The notes under the pieces were generated by a model. It was not told the origin of the DNA. It ran no database searches and was given only the letters and a program-made list of their open reading frames with translations. A DNA stretch of 64,000 nt from Dysidea avara (Eukaryota; Porifera; Demospongiae; Dictyoceratida; Dysideidae). Shown here one piece after another: positions 46,142 through 58,700 of the stretch. The position numbers and the translations under genes are program-made. Within the stretch, counting starts at the first letter, position 1, and each line of letters begins with the position of its first letter. The stretch is taken from contig NC_089274.1 of NCBI RefSeq assembly GCF_963678975.1, forward strand, positions 22,715,133-22,779,132, written 5' to 3'.

Positions 46142-48689
46142 ATGGAGGATGGTGCGGACCAGAATGATTCAGATTGTGTGATTCAAAGTGACGCAGAGAG
46201 TGATTCTGATAGTGAAGACCGTGAGTTTGGAACTCCCCCCAAGGAAAAGAGACCCAGAGCAATGTGCGGTGCAGCTGTTTACGGAACTAAGTACAACTGT
46301 GACTGGGAATCCAATTTCCCATTTATATCACGTGGGAAGCATGATAAAACTTATAGTTTTTATTGCAAAGTATGCCACAAGGATGTAAGCTGTAGACACC
46401 AGGGTATTTCTGATGTCAAGAGGCACGAGAAGAGCAGTAATCATGTTACTAGTGTGAAATCACTGGAAGGAAGTAGTAGGTTGGACAGTATGGGATTTGT
46501 TCCACTGCGTTCTGCAATAAGCACACAGGTGCGCTGTACCTATAGCTATTGCATTATTATAACACTTGTCTTTACAGATAAAGCGAGCAGAAGTGAAAAC
46601 AGCTGTTTTCATAGCTCATCATAATATTCCTCTGAGTGCAATGGATCATCTTTCTCCACTTTTTCGAGATATATTTCCGGAATCTGATATTGCTAAAGGA
46701 TTCTCCTCGGCTAGAACAAAAACGATGTGCATTCTCAACAAAGCCTTACAGCCACACTTTGAAAGCTTATTGGTTGCGCAGATGAAGAATGAGCCATTTT
46801 CATTGGCAGTAGATGGATCGAATGACACTGGGTTGCACAAGATGAATCCGGTCACTGTGCGGACATATGATTCTATCACCGGCTTTGTGACTACCAGGCT
46901 ACTGGATATGTGTTTAACATCAGGAACCAGCTCTGGAACTGCAGCCAACATTTTTAGTGCAATGGACTCGGCACTTGTTTCACGTGGAATCGTTTGGTCC
47001 AATTGTATTTGCGTGTCTGTTGACAATACATCAGTGAATATGGGAAGGCACAACAGTATTAGTACAAGGGCGACTGCGAAATATCCTAAGGTGTATATGA
47101 TGGGCTGTCCATGTCACATTATTCACAATACAGCACAAAAGGCTAGCCAAATATTTGCGGAGGTATGATTATACATTGGTAATGCAAAAATAATATAATA
47201 TGTATAAGGTGTTGGATTTAATGTTGATGATTTTTTGGTTGATCTGTTTTACTACTTTGACCACAGTACAAAGAGGAAGGCTGAACTTGCAGGTATTTAT
47301 AATTATATCCTACTAATTTGTGCAAAATTGTATTGATTTATCAACCTGTGTATATATAGATTTTGCGGAGTTTTGCAATGTGGCATACAGGAAAGCTATT
47401 AAACACATTAGTGTGAGATGGCTTAGTTTACAGACAGCTGTGGAAAGAGCGCTTCTACAATATTCTGCATTGAAGTATTATTTTCTTTCCAAAGGTACGT
47501 ACAATGAACATGCAATTTTGACTTTAATCAAATAATATTTTATAGATGAGAGTTCTGTACGATTTAAACGGCTGCAAAAAGCATTTAGTGATGAAATGAC
47601 TGAAGTTTACCTATTCTTTTACAACCACGTACTGGAATATTTTGGAAGATTAAACTGTCTACTTCAACGTGATGATCCAATTATTGTGATTGCACACGAT
47701 AAGGTAGAAATGATTCCTTTTAGTATTGTTGCGAGTGGTGTTTTTAGATGAAAGAGTTTGTTCTGCTGCTAATGTCAAAATTTGTGAAAGTGCTGGCTTT
47801 AAAGGATAAAAGGCTGAATGAAGTAAACTTTACAAATTTCACTAATCAACTAGAAGGTGTGAATTTTATTTGTCTACAATATGTGTGGCCAACCAAATGT
47901 GGCTTTTGCTTTTTGTATAGATTCCGACTTACAGATTGGGTATGTGACTCACCGGAAAGTTAAGCAGCTCATTGATAATGGATCCATCCCTGAGACAACT
48001 CGTAGAAAATTCTACACAGCAGTAAGGCAGTTTTTCAAAAGAGCAGTAGCTTATAGTCTTGAACATCTTCCACTTGATGATGAATTACTTAAGAGTGCTT
48101 CATTTGTAAATTTTGAGAAAAGGCTCGAATCCAATTCAAGCTGAATATTTTGTGACTAGGTATGACATATATTGACATAGCAGAATGTTTTAATACTGGA
48201 AAATTTTAGGTATGATAACCTTTACCATTTTCAACACCCACACAAATATCAAGGCTTGGGGAAGAATTTGTACAGTACCAGCTGTTGAATCCAGAAGACA
48301 TCCCACAGATAGTTTGGCAGAAAGCACTGATAGTAAACGATGATGAAGAAGAGCACAGGCATTACCGTATGGATGTAATATGGCATCATATTGCTACAAT
48401 TAAATCTGCAGATGGTCGCTTGAAATTCAACATGCTATCCAAAATTGCCAAACTGGTATTGTGTATTGCACATTCAGATGCTGGAGAGGAAAGGGTGTTT
48501 TCAATGATAAGGAAAAACAAGACACCTTTTCGACCAAACCTTGCTCTAGACAAAACATTACCAAGCTTGCTTTCTGTAAAGTTGGCAACAGATGAGCCTT
48601 GTCACAGGTATAATCCTCCAGCTTCTGTTGTTCAAAGAGCAGGAAAGGTGACGTGGGAGTATAACAAAGAGCATACCAGACCTAAGTGA
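46142..48689 (+). pseudogene. Intron-containing BED/hAT transposase-like gene with frame breaks
   Basis: The likely ATG is at 46,142 (GCCATGG context). Eight exons fit GT-AG rules: 46,142-46,528; 46,578-47,162; 47,209-47,292; 47,360-47,494; 47,546-47,703; 47,748-47,856; 47,921-48,159; 48,210-48,689. Introns are 44-67 bp. Exon 1 has an acidic N-terminus and a BED-like finger (FYCKVCHKDVSCRHQG, RHEKSSNH). Exon 2 has the RNase H-like core start (LAVDGSNDTG, CVSVDNTSVNMG, GCPCHIIHNTA). The last exon carries the hAT dimerisation block (AHSDAGEERVFSMIRKNKTP, then LLSVKL). Three joins or sites need a one-base correction (about 47,205, 48,138 and 48,256), so it is either a recent pseudogene or contains sequence errors. 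A domesticated transposase is the alternative. Confidence 0.65.
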
Positions 48690-49785
48690 CAAATTTAGCT
48701 TGGATTCAGTGTTAACGACATACAATTAGCTCACAACAGGAAGTAGCTAATATTGATTTTTTTTCAGTGTATTTGAGTAATGTATAAAATGCACACATCG
48801 TACAGGGTTGAGTACAGATCCCACCTATTTATAATGTGTGGACTTGTGTATCACTGTCACTGTCGCTAATGCATGATTGCAGCAGCACTGAGGTATATAC
48901 ATCTATGTAGATACTAGTAGATACCCAGTGATTGTCTCACTCCTAGGCTTCATCAAACCTTGGCATCTCTGCATCTAAGGTGGATTGTTTGCGCTTCATT
49001 TAACCACACATTTAATTCATAATTATTCCGTTATTCTAAATAACGCCCACCTGACGTACGCTGTATGGATCAATCCCTAAACTGATAGCAAAGGTGAGAA
49101 CCAGTGGCCATAACTACTATAGACTAAGCATGCTGTGTATTTGTATGTTGCACATTGTTTGATAATTAGCAGCATACTATAGCACTTAAACTTGTAGCTG
49201 ATAGCTTGTGGCTTACTAACTCTACACTGAAAATTTCCAGGGGCCCCCCTGCACTATCTATTTTAGTAGATAAGTTGTTATTCACTGTTGCTATACAAAG
49301 CTATATTTTCTATCCTTGATCTACGTATAGCAATGCTCCTCCATGACTTACTACAGATTTTTAATATTGAACTACTTTGATCACCTCCACCAAATATTTT
49401 TTCTGCATTACACAGTGTTTCAGATGCATTTTCTGACTCCCTGTATTTACAGGCTTATCCTTACAGGTCCCTAGTGGGATAGCATCTCAATATAACTCTG
49501 GTAGGTTATCGATAAACTCGAGACCCTAGCTCTTTGCCAGTAAGGGAACATCACTCATTGTAAGGCAGTTTGAAATTGTTATCTGATTGTGCAATATAAA
49601 GAAGTTATAGTCATACCAATTGCATTATTTGTGTTTTTCTTGTACACTCTGACACCCTTTTGGACTTCTAATACATATAACACAAGTGTATACACAAGTG
49701 TACAATATGAAAGCTATATGCACTAAAACACTATAATGTAAGGTAATTTGATTGTTAATGTATGTAGCTAATTCTGATACAACAG
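48690..49785. other. Intergenic stretch 3' of the PLC-delta gene
   Basis: No coding sequence is recognised. The end of the PLC gene on the opposite strand lies at 49,786. A repeated GGTCCCTAGTGGGATA block sits near 49,465. Confidence 0.4.
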
Positions 49786-52700
49786 TTAAGCAGTACTTTC
49801 AACAATTCCATTATTCATGTCACTGTCATCAACATCAGGGTTAATATGTATTTCAACTGTACAAGTGTTGGCATCCGTTGGCAGCTCTCTACCTAGTAAA
49901 GCGTGACCTACATTGGCAGGTTTATACTGACATGTCACATCTTCATCATCCTCGACCTCTTGGTTGTTTTCCAGCTCATAATCAGCAGTAGCATATTTAG
50001 CAAGAGATAAATCAAAAGTTTCAGGAATAGTTGGTGAGCTAAATTTCTTGCGAGGTACTTCAAATTCTTGTGGACATGTTCCACCAGAAGAAGCATTGTG
50101 GGAACTGAGATTCTTAACGCCAATGTTAACAAATAGTCCAACATGAGATGTTGATTTTCCTCCAGGTGTACGTAGAGGGATGTATCGTATACCTGCATGT
50201 TACACAAGCACACATGACCTCATAACATATAGCTTGAATCATAAATATAAAGTTTTCAAGGTGTAAACACTGCTCACCTGGCTGGAGGCTAGTCAATGCA
50301 AACACATTTTGTCCCAGTAATACTGACTTAGTTCCAGCCACCAATTTACGATGTACATTAATGTTCACAGCAAACAGTACTAAACACTAATGGAGGTATA
50401 CACATGTTAACTACATCATAGTATGTTAAGCCACTCACTAATTCTGGCATTAGAATAGTTTTTTCAAGTTTTACTGCATCTTCAAACTGTGGCCATAGTG
50501 GATTAGTCTTAGTCTGAAATGATGAGTAAATCGTACAACTACACATGTTATGGGTGGTATATTTCTGACAAGCATGCTAGCTATCCAGACAATTAAACTA
50601 GTAGTCCATCATGCTATTAACCTATATTGGCAATTATGCTGCAGTGCAATGCCTCAGTTTCCATGTTATACATACTTTATAAATGATAGTAAGAAACGGT
50701 AGTAAATTCACAGTGTTTCTCCTGCAGCAAATTATTTTAATCTTATTACGCTCTAATAAAACAGACACAATCACCTATGACTACTCTATTAGAGTTATTG
50801 TAGAGAGTTTGAGATATGCAATTGAGCAGTGTCCAGAGCAATTATTTCATGAATGAGCCAATTTAGTCAGACACTCTATAGCAACCTTTGTAGTTTGGAA
50901 AACAAATAGTAATGATAACAAAATACACATGGCTTTTTATGTACCATTTGAGGCATACTTCACCTTCAGAAAATGTATTGACAGTTATTAAGCACATTAT
51001 TTATGTACATAACAAAATATGGAGTGTTAAACTGCATGAAGGAAGTTTTATAACTACTTACGCTTGTAACAGTAAAGCTCTTCTTCTCATAATCTTGTGG
51101 AATACCATAAGTCTCATAACATATTTCCATACTGGTAGTCTTCTTGTTAGGTAGTACAAAGTTTTGACCAGACAGTAGCTACAACATTAACAATGCGTAA
51201 CTACCTCACTAGTTGTAGTTGTACTCACAGTGATCTCCAGGTTTATGGGTGTGACTGTTTTGAGTGGCTCATCAATACTAGGAGTGTATCCTATATATAT
51301 GATGCAGAGTATACTGTATATAGTATACTACATGAGATACAAATGTTCTTAGCTCTTACATAATTATTAAAGAAATGCACTGTGCAACATAAATTACTAA
51401 CATACCATCTGCACTAAGATTTCTCATAACTTTTGGTTTCAAGATATAACCACACCCGCCATTTTGTCGAAATTTTCCTTGGTTTAGGAACATGCAATCA
51501 TCTAAGCAACATAATAAACAAGGAGTAGATTTACACAATCTATTACTATAAAATTATGACTCACCAGGTGTTTGTATGTTAAGAGCTACCATGTGAATAC
51601 CAGCATTCCACATTGGAATGGGATCGTAATTGGATGAATCTACTCTAAATAGATGTGGATATGTTCTAACAAATTGTCGCTCAGTGCAAGCCAGTAACTC
51701 TGTTAAGCAAAACAAACCAAACAAAAAAAAAATAAAAAATTCAAGTGAACTGCATATTTATCTTATTACATGCCACTTACTAATAGGATATTTGCATTTA
51801 CTCAAAGCTTTTGACTCGTCAAAAGAAAACATCTCACACACAGTGGTATTTTGTTGCTCTTCCCATTTCCATGGATTAATGCGTTTGCTGCGACAATACA
51901 CTATCAGGCTGTTCAGGTCCTGTATGTTGCCTCAAATATCAACACACAAACGTTTGCCAAGCTAACCTCATAGAGCAGCTCCTCTTCTTCCTCTTTACCA
52001 TCAGCTGTAAAGCACTTTTGTGCAAGTTTCTTATCAGTGCTTGACACTGTGGTTGAACCAAAAGCATCATCTTTACAAGTGTCAGGGAACACAAATGGGT
52101 TATCAGTGGAGGCAACTAGCTCTGAACTCTGTCATCACAAACATGCATGGTACACCACAGACACCGTTGTGAAGTGTACTTACACTTTTTGACTGTGATT
52201 CAGATCCACGTAAGCTTCCATTGTTACTGGATGACGTAGATGATGACTAGAGTGCAGGATCATACGCTTCTTAATAGTACGTATAAACCTTTAATTCACC
52301 GTGCACTGTTGCAGCTTAAGATACCAATTAAATGTGTATGTTGGTAAACCTACCTTTTGAGCACATGCAATGAGTGTTTGTAGATAAATGGTATTTGAAA
52401 TATAACTCACCAACCCCGGTGGCTGTGCAGATGAAATTTTTACTGCAGACAGCGACCTTTATGGCCTAACATAATGGCAAGCTTTGGACCAAATCACATG
52501 GTTCTGGGAGCTCTATAGATAGCTAAACTGCAATGGCACTCATATTATGTTTGTGTAACTTTAATTTGGTAGTCAACAACTTTGTCTCTAGAAGGTATTT
52601 TTTTACAATTATTGATACAATATTAGAGGATTTACTGCACAAGTCACATCTTAGTGGCTGGTACTGTTATTGTTTTTTGGTGATTAAACGTATATAGAGG

Positions 52701-55700
52701 AAAAAATGTGATTGCAACAGTACTAGTAGCCTACTTAGGTAACAAATAATTTTAACATATACTTCTCCTCACCCAATCTTGTATTGTTCCCTTGAGGATT
52801 ATCTTTCCTTGCAGTTTAAGTGGTGAGGGTAGTTGATTCAGCTCCTCTAGCTCAACCAAATTGTCTTTAGCCAAATTGTCACCAAAAACGTCATTAAATA
52901 TTTGTGCCATTCTCTTCTGCGTTCAGGAAAAAGGTAAGTTACAATCCAATCAAACAAGGATATTATTAAAAAGCGCATTGCATACAAACACTTATTGAAC
53001 TTTTTAAAGTGTTGCAATATTGTATAGAAAGTATAGACACATACCTGTTGTTCCTTAGAGCAATGGTTCTCTAGTGATAGGATAAGAGGAAAGTATGATG
53101 TGTTGAAGGCATATTTCTGTAGAGTAAATGTTATAATAGTTGATAGAAAAAAAAAAAAGATATATATGCTCACGTTAATAGTTTCTGCCACTTCAACGAG
53201 GGTCAATTCAGACACTAGCGTGTAACCATGTGTCACTTTTGGTTCTCCATTAGGACCTATTGGTATGCACATATATGCAACACAATACATCATATACACA
53301 ATGTAAGCTTAGTGCACAAATAACACACCATCCCAACAGTCCAACTCCAGACATCGACATCCTTGTAGTAATGCTCTCACATAAGCATCAGTAGTGGAAC
53401 GTCCTGTAAACTGGTGTCCCTCCAGGTAGGTGTTGTGAGAGGAGTTGATGAAGTAGTGACTGAGTGGTTGAGTCATGTCCTGATTATGGAGTATATCAAC
53501 ACATTTTATTGATGTGATCATGTTACCTGATAAACTTCCTCATGTTCTGGATTGACAACTGAATTTTCTGGACTTCGCAAAAAACTACAAATCATACACA
53601 TACAGTAATATTGAACACAATTGAAATTAAACTTGATACCTCACAAAACCACCCAAGGAAAGAAGACAAAGGCTCATGTGAAATTCAAATGGTTTAGACT
53701 TTGCCTGGCACATCTTAAATGCTCTGTGATGGTAGTCATAGTGACTCATTAGGTGAACACACTTTTCATCAGTTGCATCATTAGGAGACCACTGCAACAA
53801 TAATAGCATTGCTCAAATGAACTGAGCTAGGAATGTGTGATTTGCATGCATGCAGTTAAAGTATATAACATATGTGTGCAATGCTTTTATATTGTTTACA
53901 TCCTGTTTAACAAAATTTTGAGGGTAAGCCTAGTAGGGACCATTACAATGGAAAGTGAAGAAACTAGGGAGCTGTAAATGTCATTTAAAAAGTAGTGGCA
54001 GAATTAAATTTGAATGTCAGGTGATAATCTCCCTTGTTTCTTCACTTTTTATTGTAAAAGTCCTTACAAAGTTGCAAAATTGTAATTGCTCCTTCCACTT
54101 ATCTTCGATAGAGCGCATACAACTTGAAAGGACTTGTACTTTATTTGTAAAACGTAAGTGACTATTTTAGTTTGACTATTTGACTATTATTCTATTTTTG
54201 TGTTACCTGATAAACTTTCTCATGTTCTGGATTGATAATTGAATTTTTGGACTTCGCAAGAAACTATACAAAGCACATGTAGTAATATTGAATGCAAGCT
54301 GCATTTTTAATACCTCACAAAACCACTGAAGGAAAGAAGACAAAGACTTAAGTGAAATTTGAATGGTTTACGCTTTGCTTGGTACATCTTAAATGCTTTG
54401 TGATGGTAGTCATAGTAATGCATTAGTTGAACACACTTCTCATCAGTTGCATCATCAAGAGACCACTGCAACAGTATAACACTCCTGAATTTTTTTCACT
54501 GTAATCATTTGCATATCAAATGATACACTTTTCATCAAAAATTAAAAATTATAAACGTTTCAATAGAGGGAATGACTTGTGTCAGTATCCTATAATCACA
54601 TTTCAAAAGTGTTTGCTGTTCCCAAGTGTACAATTCTTTCAGTAACTGAACTACATACCTGTTGATGTTTAATTAAAAACTTTTTGAATTCCTCCACTGT
54701 CATCCCTAGGAATGGATACTGCATGGTGTACTCTTTAAATACTTCCAGCAGCTGAAGATTCAAATGTTGTGATGCCAATGACAATCAAGACTTGTTAACA
54801 GAACACTAACCATACAACCTGGCTGGCTAATTCCACATAATAAATGAAAGAAGAGAATAAACCCATCCCAGCCGAGGGAGTTAACATGTGTTGTTTCTTC
54901 TAATTGATGCTGGTGTGCTTTCTAATAAACAACAAGACCACTATGGTAATTAACTACATGTAAATATAGACCTGTGCCAAAAACAGCCCAGCTGTAAAAA
55001 AAGGCGAGGCCAAGAATGCACAAGTACATGTTCATGGAGTAACCAAAAGACATGATATCAAAATCTGGCCAAGAAAGTATTTACAGTATAGGCACTTTTG
55101 TGCATTCATTTTCTATATGCTTCACATTATCACATCCAGCTAGCTGTACATGTGTGCTTGCAATATAAACAATACTACTGAGATGACAGGAGCCCATAAG
55201 TGCCGTAAGGCACAAAGGAGCGTCTAACATCTGTTAATAGTCTCTGCACACTGTTGGTAATTTTTTTCTGTATTCATAACTTCAACTCAATTCCTTTTAA
55301 GGATAGTCATAAATTGACGTGTTTGTATGGTTTCGTGGGTAACCACAGTGTATTAAAGGAGATCGCTAGGTATTTAAAGGACAGTGTATTGCGAATTATA
55401 GACTTGTGTGGTAGCCATAGAATTATAAACTAGTGTGATAGCCAGTAGCCATGGCTTCATCACAAAAGTTTAGTTCTCGGATGATCATGAACCGTCGTTT
55501 ACAGCCATTATCTGAAGCCATGATTTGCTATTAGCAAGAATCGTAAAAATGGAAGCCAATGGCATGCTCCATGCCACAGACTGCCAATAAATTAACTGCA
55601 ATTAGTGGTTTTCTATAAAAGGAAGCGTTCAATGCTATATTTTACCAACAGTGTGTTTTATTAGTTGAACGCTCCTTTGCGCCTTATGGGCTCCTGGAGA

Positions 55701-58700
55701 TGATAAAAGATATTACACTGCATTGTTACCAAAATTAATTTAACTAAAAATTTACAATTAGTTTCTACTTGGCCATCTTTTTATTTTAATATACAGTGCA
55801 AAAAGATGGCCAAGTAGAAACTAATTGTAAATTTTTAGTTAAATTAATTTTGGTAACAATGCAGTGTAATATCTTTTATCATTTCAGTAGTATTGTTTAT
55901 ATTGCAAGCACACATGTACAGCTAGCTGGATGTGATAATGTGAAGCATATAGAAAATGAATGCACAAAAGTGCCTATACTGTAAATGCTTTCTTGGCCAG
56001 ATTTTGATATCATTTCTTTTGGTTACTCCATGAACATGTACTTGTGCATTCTTGGCCTCGCCTTTTTTTACAGCTGGGCTGTTTTTGGCACAGGATATCA
56101 CTACTTTTTGTTGAATAGAGAACATACAGTTAGGTATTATATTACATAGGAGACACTGCATGCATGCATGCGTAATAACAGCTTCAGCAACAGATTAGCT
56201 AGCTAAATTAGTAGCAAAAGCTTCCAAGCTCAGTGTTTAGAAGCGCTACTAAAAGTGACTTGCTCAGAGAAAATTCATTCAAACTGAAAATAATGTTCAA
56301 ATTCCTGCAAGGACTCACATGATATCTCGCGTGATATTTTGTTATTGGCAGTCGATCATATTGCTACATCATTGGATAAAGGAAGTGTAGTTTGTGCTGC
56401 ATTTATTGACTTGAGGAAGGCTTTTGACTCACTTGATCACTGCCTGCTATTACAAAGAATTTCTGAACTTGGTGTTCACAGTACAGCAGTGGAATGGTTT
56501 AAAGATTATCTGTCTAACCGTTATCATAGAATTAAGTCATCTGCTACATTTTAACCATGGAGACTTATGAAGGGTGGCATACCCCAAGGGGAGTGCCCTT
56601 GGGCCATTGTTGTTTTTAATTTATATGAATTCTCTTCCAACACAGTTGACCAATGGTCTACTTTTACAGTATGCAGATGATGTAACTATTATTTGTACTG
56701 GTGCCACCCCAGCTGCTGTACAAAATACTATGTGCTCTCAATTCTCATTAATACAGCAGTGGATTTTACAGAGTAGAATGGAAATTAACTTTAAAAAATC
56801 TTCCGTTATGTGGTTTAAAACCTCCAATCGTTCCACAAAGTTTACACATCCTTCTATATCTGTTGGTGGTGTTGTTCTACAAGTTACCAAGAAACAGAAG
56901 TATTTAGGACTTATTTTTGACTCTACTATGTCTTGGACCCATCACATTGCTAATGTGTGCTGTAAAATGTTGTACTATCTATGTTTGCTTAGGTCTCATT
57001 GACATGTTATTGACAGTAGTTTGATGAAGATGTTATTGGAATCCCTAGTATTGTCTCATTTGTCTTACTGTGTAACAGTTTGGGGACCATCACTGGGAAG
57101 CGCTCTACTGCAAAGACTTCAGAGGATGCAGAACCGTACAGTAAGGTTGTGTTACTTATGACCTAAGGAAATGTGATCATGTGTCTGAATTTTATCATAG
57201 ATTGCAATGGTTGCCACTGCCTTATTTTATTCAGTTTAAATCGCTGTGTTTAATGTACCACCAGTACCACCAAGTTAATTGTATTCCACTCGAACCACCA
57301 ATTGTTTTCGGTGGAACTACTTCTTATAGTACAAGGACACCAGTATATTTTGCGAACATACCTATGTTTCGCTTATGCTTTACTCAGTGTTTTTTTTTGT
57401 TATAAAACCATTCAATGGTGGAATGCATTACCATCATCTGTAACTGACTGTATTAATTCTCCATTTTATGAGTATGTGGATGTCCTTAAGCAGCACTGTG
57501 ACTCACTCCTTTGATAACATTAATATGATTGTAACTATATGCATGTGATTTGTTTTTGTGTGTGTGCATTGTAAGTTGTTTACTTTGGTTGTCTTTGTAT
57601 CAGTTATACCTTGCTTTGTTTAGTTTTGTGTGCATTATCTATGTATTGTATGTGTCCCTCCGGGCAAGGAAGAATGGCTGTAGCCGATTGCTTGGAGGTT
57701 AAAATATAAATCAAGATCAAATCGTGATGTTTCACGTAAATAAGAACCAGCAAAGTCGAGGCTACAGTCTTAACTGTTCTTGCTGAAGCAGTGGGTTGGT
57801 GATATAACTAGTCTAGTCAAAATCTGTGCGTGACAAGTGGAGCCAAATCAGCTGCGAGTTGTTGCTGAATGTATGCCTTGGAATGGACATGAAGCCTGAC
57901 GGCACTGAATGCATCACACTAGATATTCTCCCAACCATGGACCCTACTATATAGTAACTGGGCAGATATATATATACTCTGATATAATTGTTGAGTGTTG
58001 TAGTTTGCCAATGGTCAAAGCTAAATTAACCATTTTAGATAGCTTTTTGTGATGTTGAAGGTGTCAGGCAAACTCCAGTTAGGGGCAGGCAATAAAAGAT
58101 CATTTCTCAAAACAAGAGAGGAACATGCTTAGGCCCACAAGGTACAGGCTTAATCTACTTACCCCAGTAGATGCACCATATTATATATAATGCACATATC
58201 AATGTATTTCCCTACTACCCCCCTTCGGGCATATATAGGGCTATAGTGGACACAACCGAATGTTAAATGCCCCATGGTAGGACAAACCTATTGTGTCAAA
58301 TCCCCACCATTGGTTCCAGTTGCAACGTGGGGGATTTGACATAGCGTAGAAAAAATACTTGGGTGCTTAATGAATGATTGTCAAATGCCCCATAGTGAAG
58401 CAGCAGTTTCATGTCAAATTGCCTTGTAAAGCCCCACTTACAGGCTTTACATCCAAGGGGGGGTGGGGTAACACATTGGTAGATGCATAATGAGTTTGCA
58501 TCATAAACCTTGTGTTAAAATTTAGTCTGTATTGCTTTTTTCATGCTTATAGCAGCCAATGTGCTTATTCTCAAACAATCAGGACTGGAAAAACTACAAA
58601 TTGTCTTCTACTTTTATCTATCAACTATCCAATCACTGCTAGTTTATTAAAAATTCCTTTGCTGTTGTGTAACTTGTTTACCATTATGCTATAACTTATT

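Noticed and set aside
52412-52443. Possible micro-exon in the PLC X-Y linker
   Set aside because: Its 32-nt length would break the frame between two exons that join perfectly without it.
54207-54263. Initial reading of the second duplicated exon as intact
   Set aside because: A base-by-base count shows 57 nt against 58 in the used exon, so its frame is shifted.
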